Shown one piece after another: positions 1 to 5,506 of a stretch of DNA of 5,580 nt. Made by a program: the position numbers and the translations under genes. The notes below the pieces were generated by a model. That model was not told the DNA's origin. It saw only the letters and a program-made list of their open reading frames with translations, and did no database searches. The DNA is taken from NCBI GenBank assembly GCA_003176035.1, contig PSRL01000135.1:1-5580 (forward strand). The letters run 5' to 3'. The stretch is from Verrucomicrobiota bacterium. Lineage in GTDB: Bacteria; Verrucomicrobiota; Verrucomicrobiia; Chthoniobacterales; Xiphinematobacteraceae. The first letter of the stretch is position 1. The number at the start of each line of letters is the position of its first letter.

Positions 1-2
1 AA

Positions 3-1592
3 ATTAAAAAAACTCCCGAGGGTAAAAAGTTTTTGGGTGCAACACAGATATACCTTTGGGAAAATGGGCTCCTTTCGCCTGCCAATGTCAAAAATTGGAG
101 TCTTTTTCTTTCCCAATTGCAAACGGGCCCCGCAGCCGGGCTCAGAAAATTTTTGGATTCAGAGACACAGAATCTTTTGAACCACCTCGGTACTAATCCG
201 GATTCTTCCGAACAGTGCAGCCTCATCACCGGCATCAACCAGGCGTTGGATGAGTGCGCACGAAGCCAATGGTTAAATGAAGCGGACAATATGGACAAAA
301 TCGTCAATAGCTACGGCTTGGTCAGAAAAGAAGTGGCGAAAGATTTTGCTTCCTCCCTGGATCCGAATCCCTCCGAATGGGGAATTACGCTGACTTCAAA
401 TTTATTCAAAAAACTTGCCAACGCAGGTTTGAAGCGCCTTTGGCTCGGCCTAGGAGATGGTTGGGAGGGCGGACTCTGGCATCCTGAAGCCATAGCGGCT
501 GCTGTGAATCATGGCTTTTTAATAGCCCCCTATGATTCCTATGAAACCGCCTTGAATGCCGGGGACAATACCAATAACAGTTGGACAACTGCTCATCTTG
601 GACCTAAAGCGGCGGAATCAACCGGTGTCATTCAATCGAATGGGAAATTACAATCTGGTTTCCAAAACTCCGGGAGCTATACAAACCCGCGTCTGGTTCG
701 CCCATTGCTTGAGGCCCGAATTAAGGCAATCCGCAAGCAGGTCTGCTTTAACAGCTGGTATCTGGATTCTTATGCCGCGGGCATGGTCTTCGATGACTAT
801 CGGCCCGGGAAGGAAATGACGATGGCCCAGTTCGCTGCGGAGAATGAAAAGAGTTCTCGTTGGGTGGCGGAGGCCCTCCAACTGCCGAATGGTTCGGAGG
901 GTGGCAATGCGATAACCGCAGGCGGGATATTTTTTGCGCAAGGAATGCAAACACCTTATTTTGCGTGGCAAGATCCGGAGTTGAAGAAAAAAAGTTCACC
1001 CTATTACCTAGGGAATTGGTCGCCAGTAGATGCGCCCTCTATTTATTTCCGTGCAACCCTCATCAACGAGCCCTTTCGGACTCTCTATTTTGATCCGACT
1101 CAACGCCTCCCACTTTATCAGGCTGTTTTTCATGGATCTGTTATTACAACGCACCACTGGGCGTTTGATAACCTCAAGCTCTCGAATGTCAGAATGGAAA
1201 ATGAGCTGACACAGTTACTCTATAACGTGCCGCCGCTTTACCATCTCAGTGCGTCGACATTAAACGCACGATTGCCTGTGATCATTCGACAGGATGCGTT
1301 CTTCCGCCCTTTACACGAAAAATTGGCATTTGAAACTCTCACAGAATTTCGCTGGCTCACTCCGGATCACCTGGTACAAGAAACGATTTTTTCAGATGGT
1401 ACGCGACTGATAGCAAATTTCAGCGAAAAACCCTATCAAGGATCGCGAATATCGGTGCCTTCCTTCGCCATTGCTGCTCTCTGCTTGGGCCGGGCTCCCC
1501 TTATTTATCAAAGTAAGATTGAAAAAGGGAATGAACCAAATAACAGCAGCTATTCCAAACAAACAAAGAATTCCCATCCACAGAGGACATAA
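3..1592 (+). CDS. Glycoside hydrolase-like protein related to the GH101-like group, 5' end outside window
   Basis: The frame is open from the first complete codon at base 3, so the gene starts upstream. The TTG at 33 is only an internal candidate and has no convincing ribosome site. About 529 residues are visible. An early strand GATQIYLWENG (from about 36) is followed by the likely core of an (alpha/beta)8 barrel: GLKRLWLGLGDGWEGG-LWHPEAI (about 426-491), HGFLIAPYDSY (about 510-542), then FNSWYLDSYAAG-FDDY (about 747-800). Asp at 765-767 in WYLDS is the best candidate catalytic carboxylate. A later stretch, FSDGTRLIANFSEKPY (about 1389-1436), resembles the C-terminal beta domain of such enzymes. 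The last 25 or so residues are polar and low in complexity. Family assignment is from recalled motif patterns. By family it would hydrolyse a glycan, but substrate and location cannot be seen because any signal peptide lies upstream. pdxH begins 7 bases after the stop, so cotranscription is likely. Confidence 0.7.
   Translation: MKKTPEGKKFLGATQIYLWENGLLSPANVKNWSLFLSQLQTGPAAGLRKFLDSETQNLLNHLGTNPDSSEQCSLITGINQALDECARSQWLNEADNMDKIVNSYGLVRKEVAKDFASSLDPNPSEWGITLTSNLFKKLANAGLKRLWLGLGDGWEGGLWHPEAIAAAVNHGFLIAPYDSYETALNAGDNTNNSWTTAHLGPKAAESTGVIQSNGKLQSGFQNSGSYTNPRLVRPLLEARIKAIRKQVCFNSWYLDSYAAGMVFDDYRPGKEMTMAQFAAENEKSSRWVAEALQLPNGSEGGNAITAGGIFFAQGMQTPYFAWQDPELKKKSSPYYLGNWSPVDAPSIYFRATLINEPFRTLYFDPTQRLPLYQAVFHGSVITTHHWAFDNLKLSNVRMENELTQLLYNVPPLYHLSASTLNARLPVIIRQDAFFRPLHEKLAFETLTEFRWLTPDHLVQETIFSDGTRLIANFSEKPYQGSRISVPSFAIAALCLGRAPLIYQSKIEKGNEPNNSSYSKQTKNSHPQRT
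1582..1587 (+). promoter_or_regulatory. Ribosome binding site of pdxH
   Basis: AGAGGA lies 12 bases before the ATG at 1600, inside the last codons of the upstream hydrolase-like gene. It supports the 1600 start over the longer in-frame extension from 1471. The ATG at 1595 is in another frame and is not used. Confidence 0.5.
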
Positions 1593-1599
1593 TAATGCC

Positions 1600-2247
1600 A
1601 TGGAGAAAAGGGATCTTTTAAACGAACGAAGAGAATATCGCCTGCGAAACTTAACAAAAGCAGATCTCCTCGCGGACCCGATAGCTCAGTTTCAGCGTTG
1701 GTTGGATGATGCCTTTGCTTCGGGAATGGCCGAACCAACTGCAATGTGTCTGGCCACCGCTTCCTCACATGGTAAGCCGCTTGTGCGAACGGTCTTGCTC
1801 AAAAGCGTTGATCAGCGAGGCTTTACATTTTTTACAAACTTGGAGAGCCGTAAAGCCGACCAACTCAAAGAAAATGATGCCGTCTCCCTTTTATTTCCCT
1901 GGCTACTCCTCGAGAGACAGGTGGTGGTTGTGGGGAAGGCGATTCCTCTGCCACGCGAAGAATCAGAAGCATATTTTTCTTCCCGTCCTCACGAAAGTCA
2001 GCTTTCTGCATGGGCTTCCCCCCAAAGTCGTGTCATTCCTTCTCGGGAATTTTTAGAGCAAGAATGGCAAAGTGCTCAAAAGAAATTTGGAAAAGAAAAA
2101 ATCCCGCTGCCGCCCTTTTGGGGAGGGATTTGTGTCGTCCCGGAAACGATCGAGTTTTGGCAGGGGGGTGCACGCCGATTGCATGACCGATTGCAGTATC
2201 GGAAAGACTCCCAAAATCATTGGATGACAGAACGCCTCGCTCCGTAG
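1600..2247 (+). CDS. pdxH: Pyridoxamine 5'-phosphate oxidase
   Basis: This FMN-dependent cytosolic enzyme oxidises pyridoxine 5'-phosphate and pyridoxamine 5'-phosphate to pyridoxal 5'-phosphate, in vitamin B6 synthesis and salvage. The product is 215 residues, close to the roughly 218 of E. coli PdxH, and matches it along its length. RREY (10-13) matches the N-terminal lid. RTVLLK (63-68) and TNLESRKADQL (79-89) match the FMN site. LLFPW-LLERQV (97-108), Y125 and SRP-ESQ (128-134) correspond to PLP-contacting residues. IEFWQGGARRLHDR (184-197) satisfies the family signature, with the catalytic-site Arg and His at 193 and 195, and the chain ends in RLAP as in E. coli. The 1600 start leaves an N-terminus of normal length; the open frame back to 1471 is overlap with the upstream gene. 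It probably shares a transcript with the hydrolase-like gene. No key residue is missing, so it should be functional. Confidence 0.97.
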   Translation: MEKRDLLNERREYRLRNLTKADLLADPIAQFQRWLDDAFASGMAEPTAMCLATASSHGKPLVRTVLLKSVDQRGFTFFTNLESRKADQLKENDAVSLLFPWLLLERQVVVVGKAIPLPREESEAYFSSRPHESQLSAWASPQSRVIPSREFLEQEWQSAQKKFGKEKIPLPPFWGGICVVPETIEFWQGGARRLHDRLQYRKDSQNHWMTERLAP

Positions 2248-2307
2248 CAGCTCCAGAACTCCGGCTACCGCGAGAATGGGGATAAGAGGCGGCGGCTAGA
2301 ACACAGC

Positions 2308-2344
2308 ATAGCCGAGTCATCTTCTCTCGATTTGACTCGGCTAT
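2308..2344. terminator. Perfect 12-bp inverted repeat between convergent genes, probable bidirectional terminator
   Basis: ATAGCCGAGTCA (2308-2319) and TGACTCGGCTAT (2333-2344) are exact reverse complements around a 13-base loop. The hairpin begins about 60 bases after the pdxH stop and about 40 bases after the stop of the convergent lipoprotein gene, as expected for a shared terminator. Neither side has a real T tract: TTGTCTG follows on the plus strand and GCTGTG on the minus strand. It may need help from Rho, or may mainly protect 3' ends. Confidence 0.65.
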
Positions 2345-2385
2345 TTGTCTGCAAGGCTGTCACTACAGCTAAGAGGTATATGCGG

Positions 2386-2874
2386 TCAGGGGTACGCAAT
2401 GGGAGCGCCGGGGCCGGCGTACTCAAGGTATTGGTACCTGTAGCCGGGGGTGCTGCTCACCTCTCTAGGCGCCATCAGAATTTGCCTAGGTTTGAGAGGT
2501 GTAGCGATGAAGATCACCCTGTGGTTGATAAGCCTGTTGGCGCGCGTATCGTAGAGGAGAACGGGGATGCCTGTTCCGCGATTGCGGTATCCGGGCACTT
2601 CAACCGCCAGGTAGTACACTTTCCGCTTTTCCATCTTGACTCTTTCTTTCTCAGGAAGCTGCGCATAATAATCACGGGCTCTCTTAAAGGCGGACTGTGC
2701 CTTACTACTGCTGACCATTATTTTTGAGATAGTAAAGCCGTCACCTTCTGCCATACCGCTTGTTACGGGGGCGGCCATCATACCTGCGGTGGGTTGATTG
2801 TAAGGGTGGCAACCTGTTGTGATAAGAGACAAGGCTCCTATGATAGCTGTAGTAGTGGGGATGATATACTTCAT
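2386..2874 (-). CDS. Small putative lipoprotein or exported protein of unknown function
   Basis: The product is 162 residues and I do not recognise its family. The N-terminus (MKYIIPTTTAIIGALSLITTGC) is a short basic start plus a hydrophobic stretch ending in Cys22. That suggests a type II (lipoprotein) signal, although Thr at -3 instead of Leu/Val/Ile makes the lipobox imperfect. Residues 23-45 are a Pro/Ala/Gly/Met linker. A predicted helix rich in Lys, Arg and Glu follows (about 57-85). A compact, probably beta-rich part then contains VYYLAVEVPGY (86-96), VLLYDTRANR (105-114) and HRVIFIATPLKP (118-129). The tail is Tyr/Pro/Gly-rich. The mature protein is strongly basic. The start has only a weak GTGAGA upstream. 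It converges on pdxH, with a shared hairpin between them, and is probably monocistronic. The overlapping plus-strand frame lacks these features. Confidence 0.72.
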   Translation of the reverse strand: MKYIIPTTTAIIGALSLITTGCHPYNQPTAGMMAAPVTSGMAEGDGFTISKIMVSSSKAQSAFKRARDYYAQLPEKERVKMEKRKVYYLAVEVPGYRNRGTGIPVLLYDTRANRLINHRVIFIATPLKPRQILMAPREVSSTPGYRYQYLEYAGPGAPIAYP

Positions 2875-3048
2875 ATAATAAGTATCTCACTTTTTGTTAT
2901 CAAAACAAGGTCTTATTATCAAGATTTAATTGTCTTCTAAGTTATTATTATAGGCTGATAATAGCAAACAAGTGGATGCAACCTGATGCGCTGGTGTGCT
3001 TCCTGGTTATTAGTGAACTTAAAGCTGCCTTTAGTAGCTCAGAGCTTG
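2875..3048. other. A+T-rich intergenic region with repeated TTATCA motifs
   Basis: This interval lies between the glycosyltransferase stop and the lipoprotein start, both on the minus strand. It contains TTATCA at 2897-2902 and 2916-2921, and its reverse complement TGATAA at 2956-2961. The last copy is the right arm of an 8-bp A+T-rich hairpin (2943-2950 with 2956-2963, one T-G pair). These could be operator half-sites, but base composition may explain them. I see no convincing factor-independent terminator for the glycosyltransferase and no gene. Confidence 0.35.
2947..2952 (-). promoter_or_regulatory. Candidate -10 element of the lipoprotein gene
   Basis: TATAAT, an exact -10 consensus on the minus strand, lies about 73 bases upstream of the ATG at 2874. 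No good -35 sits at the right distance. An alternative is TTGATA at 2917-2922 with TAACAA at 2894-2899 (17-base spacing). The whole interval is A+T-rich, so chance matches are likely. Confidence 0.3.
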
Positions 3049-4428
3049 CTAGTGAGCGGTATTAGTTGAGTAAGTTAAATTTTCCAAGAAAGTAAGGGTT
3101 GTGACGGCGTCTTCCTTCGACGAAAAGCGGGAGGCAACCGTTTTACAGGCTGTATGGATGGAAGGATCGGTGAGGAGAGCCCTTAACTCCCGGGCGATAC
3201 TTTCTACGGTGAAATGGCAATGTATCCGAGCGACGCCCAGTTTGGCGAGTCGTGCCGCGTTATCCGGCTGATCGAATCCCAGTGGCATGAGTAACTGTGG
3301 AATGCCTGCCGCCAACGCCTGAGAAAGTGTGCCTATGCCGCCGTGGTGGACGACGGCTTTGACCTTCGGAAACAGCCATGAGAAGGGGACGTAGTGCCGA
3401 CAAAGAAAGACATGGGGGGGAGGTAACATGGGTATGGAGGAAAAAAAGAGACCGCGATATCCGAGTAAACTGCAAACTCGTACAGCTATCTCGAAAAAGT
3501 TTTTCGGGTGCTTCATTGCCGTTCCCAGAGTGAAAACAACCGGCGGAGGACCGGACACTAAGAATTTCTGCAGGTCGTCGGCGAGAATTTCGGCATGACG
3601 ATCATAGAGCGGAAATCCGCTTTGTGCCCAGCGGGTGGGCCAATCAGGCTGGGGTCGAGCAAGCCAGCTTGGGAATAGACAGAGCACGCCATCCGGAGAA
3701 TGCCACCACTGATTTAAGACATTGTTTGGAGGGAGAATTCTCTGAGAACGACAGGCGCGACGGATGCCGGGACCGGCATAAAAATCCAGCGGAGTAGGTA
3801 TAAAGGAAAAAAAACGGCGCCACACCCAATACAGTTTGCTCATCCACCGGAATCCGCGTCGCATGGCAGGTGGTTCATAGGCGCTAGGAATTGCACAGGG
3901 CTGCAAATGAATTGTCCCGAGAGGAAACCCTAACTTTTCGCGGGCAAGCCGAGCGCCGAAAGCGGTTCCGGGCGCTAAGATGACGTTATCCATATCCAAA
4001 CGTCGGCTAGAGTAAATGAGACGAAAAATCTGTTCCGTATGTGCCCCAGCGAACGAAAATAAAATCCGAACCCCATGCCAAGGGTGCCACAGCCTGGGGT
4101 TGTCCAGAACAGCCTGTAGTTCTTTTTGATTCTTAAGAGCGAAACATTGAAAGTTATGAGTTTCGGGGGGGGGTTCGAATGCAGTCGCCAAGATCAGTGT
4201 GACCTCGTGACCGCGATTTCGAAGGAGGTGCCCCATCCAAAGAAAGGGATTCACGTCTCCGGTAGTGCCCAAAGGGACAAGAATGTAATGCCGCGGACGG
4301 ACTGCGGTGAATTCTCCGAACAACTTGTGGCTCGCAAAGACTTTATTTTCAGCTGCCACAGGATTCATTTGATTCTTTAAGGGAATTGTGGTGCGGAAGC
4401 GATTCAATTTACAACTATCCCTGCTCAT
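3049..4428 (-). CDS. GT1-type glycosyltransferase (UGT/sterol-glucosyltransferase-like)
   Basis: The 459-residue protein has the GT-B two-domain plan. The N-terminal Rossmann domain opens with HYILVPLGTTGDVNPF (47-62), a Gly-rich acceptor-side loop typical of sterol- and macrolide-type GT1 enzymes, followed by GHLLRNRGHEVTLIL (66-80). The C-terminal donor domain has PPVVFTLGTAM (295-305), HHGGIGTLSQALAAGIPQLL (361-380) and MPLGFDQPDNAARL (381-394). HHGG and the FDQ pair are the usual nucleotide-sugar contacts. By family it transfers a sugar from an activated nucleotide donor to a lipid or other small hydrophobic acceptor at the membrane face; the acceptor is unknown. No signal peptide is seen. 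The start is uncertain: ATG 4428 gives about 45 residues before the first strand, ATG 4368 gives about 25, and neither has a good Shine-Dalgarno. It lies downstream of the barrel gene, separated from it by a terminator. Confidence 0.93.
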   Translation of the reverse strand: MSRDSCKLNRFRTTIPLKNQMNPVAAENKVFASHKLFGEFTAVRPRHYILVPLGTTGDVNPFLWMGHLLRNRGHEVTLILATAFEPPPETHNFQCFALKNQKELQAVLDNPRLWHPWHGVRILFSFAGAHTEQIFRLIYSSRRLDMDNVILAPGTAFGARLAREKLGFPLGTIHLQPCAIPSAYEPPAMRRGFRWMSKLYWVWRRFFSFIPTPLDFYAGPGIRRACRSQRILPPNNVLNQWWHSPDGVLCLFPSWLARPQPDWPTRWAQSGFPLYDRHAEILADDLQKFLVSGPPPVVFTLGTAMKHPKNFFEIAVRVCSLLGYRGLFFSSIPMLPPPHVFLCRHYVPFSWLFPKVKAVVHHGGIGTLSQALAAGIPQLLMPLGFDQPDNAARLAKLGVARIHCHFTVESIARELRALLTDPSIHTACKTVASRFSSKEDAVTTLTFLENLTYSTNTAH

Positions 4429-4510
4429 GCAAAAAAATTCGATAACTCTGCCGAATGGACTCTATCTTGCAACACACCTGAGAGCAAAAGAACCGCAAAG
4501 GCATGCTCAT
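4415..4510 (-). CDS. Possible 31-codon upstream ORF (leader peptide) of the glycosyltransferase
   Basis: An ATG at 4510 is preceded by AAGGA (4518-4522) with an ideal 7-base gap, a better ribosome site than any start of the gene it precedes. The frame runs 31 codons to TAG (4415-4417) and overlaps the glycosyltransferase ATG at 4428 by 14 bases in another frame. That layout would suit translational coupling. The peptide starts MSMPLRFFC and contains three Cys (residues 9, 13, 14) and several Arg. No homology is recognised and so short a frame may be chance. A second in-frame ATG lies two codons in. Confidence 0.3.
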   Translation of the reverse strand: MSMPLRFFCSQVCCKIESIRQSYRIFLHEQG

Positions 4511-4511
4511 T

Positions 4512-4531
4512 TTATAGTCCTTTCGCTATAA
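4512..4531 (-). promoter_or_regulatory. Hairpin presenting a Shine-Dalgarno in its loop
   Basis: TTATAG (4512-4517) and CTATAA (4526-4531) are perfect 6-bp complements around an 8-base loop. On the minus strand the loop contains AAGGA, placed correctly for the ATG at 4510. Such a stem could modulate initiation of the upstream ORF. The stem is A+T-rich and weak. Confidence 0.3.
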
Positions 4532-4577
4532 TTGCTTCTCACGCCGGTCTTCCTAGGATTTGGGAGAGGGTCTACGT

Positions 4578-4614
4578 AAAAAACCCCGACCGGCCAGCGG
4601 CCAGTCAGGGTTTT
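4578..4614 (-). terminator. Strong factor-independent terminator of the barrel protein gene
   Basis: On the minus strand a 16-bp stem (arms 4599-4614 and 4580-4595) closes on a 3-base loop and runs into six T (4583-4578). Two positions are G-U pairs in the minus-strand RNA but C-A mismatches on the plus strand, so the signal favours minus-strand transcription. It begins 27 bases after the stop of the 4641-5177 gene and stands between that gene and the glycosyltransferase. Confidence 0.92.
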
Positions 4615-4640
4615 CGTCCCTAACAGGTATAATAAGAGTT

Positions 4641-5177
4641 TTAGAAAACAATGCGGACACCGGCGCGTATGAGCGCAAATGAATTGGCATTAGAAACGAT
4701 GCAACCGCGACCATCTGCAAAAAAGCCAAGATGGTACCATGGCCGCCACTCCAGACCGCCGCCAACTTGGACAAATCCGAAATTGCGGGTATCCAAAGTT
4801 GCGCCGCCACCAACGAGCATGTAAGGAGCGAGGTTCCAGGAGCAAATGGGATAACGCAATATTCCAAAGCCTGTGAAGGTCTGCTGAGTATATCTGTGCT
4901 TGCTTCCAGTCCATATGGCATCTGCCCCCAGCCCGAAATATCGCCAAAAGATGAAATTTGCTCCTACGCCACCACCGATTCCGGGTGCGATGGGCTGGTT
5001 GTTGCAAGTCGCCAAACCGGCTACAAAACCATCTATTTGGAACTCGAAGTCGCGGAATACACATTCCTCGACGGGAGCTTTGTACTGTTTTTGCACGACT
5101 TTGTATTCCCCGGCATCTGCAAAGGAGGCTGTCAATGCTAGGGCCGGGACGACCATGAGGTGTTTTATGAGCTTCAT
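4641..5177 (-). CDS. Small outer-membrane beta-barrel protein
   Basis: The 178-residue product has a clear type I signal peptide: MKLIKH, a hydrophobic core, then cleavage after ASFADA (residue 22). A linker with KAPVEEC (33-39) precedes the barrel. Alternating strand-like segments follow: FRDFEFQIDGFVAGLA (41-56), GIGGGVGANFIFWRYFGLGADAIW (66-89), FTGFGILRYPI (101-111), LAPYMLVGGGATL (116-128), FVQVGGGLEWRPW (135-147), LGFFADGRG (150-158) and ALIRAGVRIVF (168-178). The terminal Phe matches the C-terminal signal recognised by the BAM machinery. About eight strands fit a small OmpA- or OmpX-size barrel, but the function is unknown. It resembles barrel proteins I associate with Verrucomicrobia. 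Four Cys in the mature chain (39, 58, 112, 159) are unusual for this class. No Shine-Dalgarno is seen before the ATG at 5177. It has its own promoter candidate and terminator, so it is probably monocistronic. Confidence 0.88.
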   Translation of the reverse strand: MKLIKHLMVVPALALTASFADAGEYKVVQKQYKAPVEECVFRDFEFQIDGFVAGLATCNNQPIAPGIGGGVGANFIFWRYFGLGADAIWTGSKHRYTQQTFTGFGILRYPICSWNLAPYMLVGGGATLDTRNFGFVQVGGGLEWRPWYHLGFFADGRGCIVSNANSFALIRAGVRIVF

Positions 5178-5191
5178 AAGTGAGGTTGGAT

Positions 5192-5213
5192 ACGCATATA
5201 TTGATGTATACGT
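5192..5213 (-). promoter_or_regulatory. Stem-loop at the predicted 5' end of the barrel mRNA
   Basis: ACGCATA (5192-5198) pairs with TATACGT (5207-5213) across an 8-base loop. One position is G-U in the minus-strand RNA. The stem begins about where transcription from the promoter candidate at 5220-5248 would start. A 5'-terminal hairpin in a porin-type leader could stabilise the mRNA, as known for ompA in E. coli; here that is inference. Confidence 0.35.
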
Positions 5214-5219
5214 GCGGCC

Positions 5220-5248
5220 TGAATAAAATATAAAACATTTTGTGTCAA
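5220..5248 (-). promoter_or_regulatory. Candidate promoter of the barrel protein gene
   Basis: The minus strand carries an exact TTGACA -35 (5243-5248), then 17 bases, then TATTCA as a weak -10 (5220-5225). The spacer is A+T-rich. The distance to the ATG at 5177 gives a leader of about 36-40 bases. Confidence 0.5.
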
Positions 5249-5442
5249 CTACTTGTGCAATAAAAAACGCAACAAATATTGGTTTGAAAGGTAGATGGCC
5301 CTTTCTTGGCCACCAACTGGCTGGGAAAATCGCTGGCCCATTCCCTTCCTCCCTTCCTCGTCCCCCGAGTCTACCCCTTCGAATCCGAGATACTCAACCC
5401 GAGCAAATATAAGATATTCAATAAAAAGCAGAAGTAAATGGG

Positions 5443-5473
5443 GACCTCAAAAGAGGTTCGATTGCTTGAGGTC
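5443..5473. repeat. 8-bp perfect inverted repeat near tRNA-Leu
   Basis: GACCTCAA (5443-5450) and TTGAGGTC (5466-5473) are exact reverse complements separated by 15 bases. A smaller competing hairpin, CCTC-AAAA-GAGG, lies at 5445-5456. No T tract follows on either strand. Confidence 0.5.
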
Positions 5474-5475
5474 AA

Positions 5476-5497
5476 GGCCGCCGGAGAAAAAGCGGCC
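5476..5497 (-). terminator. G+C-rich hairpin just downstream of tRNA-Leu, weak terminator candidate
   Basis: GGCCGC (5476-5481) and GCGGCC (5492-5497) pair around a 10-base loop, starting 10 bases past the tRNA 3' end on the minus strand. The T5 run lies in the loop and not after the stem, so this is not a classical terminator. It could help 3' end formation or processing. Confidence 0.4.
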
Positions 5498-5506
5498 GGA
5501 AAAGGT

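Larger units (their letters stand above)
5249..5506. other. Region without a convincing gene between the barrel gene promoter and tRNA-Leu
   Basis: The region holds an open frame of 49 codons (5288-5434 +, stop TAA 5435-5437) with no good start codon or ribosome site. It also has two inverted repeats close to the tRNA 3' end (5443-5473 and 5476-5497). The middle part (about 5340-5385) is pyrimidine-rich on the plus strand. I see no recognisable protein or RNA gene. Confidence 0.5.

Noticed and set aside
648..971. 107-codon minus-strand frame inside the hydrolase-like gene
   Set aside because: Arg/His/Pro-rich antisense shadow of a convincing plus-strand protein.
1471..1599. Longer N-terminus of PdxH from the ATG at 1471
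   Set aside because: It would overlap the upstream gene by about 120 bases and add 43 residues absent from the family; the ATG at 1600 with AGAGGA fits the normal length.
2332..2727. 131-codon plus-strand frame opposite the lipoprotein gene
   Set aside because: Its start lies inside the inverted repeat at 2308-2344, it has no ribosome site, and the minus strand encodes a protein with an export signal.
4731..5141. 136-codon plus-strand frame opposite the barrel gene
   Set aside because: Shadow of the real gene, with no domain or ribosome site.
4690..5238. 182-codon minus-strand frame overlapping the barrel gene
   Set aside because: Cys/Arg/Trp-rich with no strand pattern; the 4641-5177 frame has a signal peptide and a barrel terminus.
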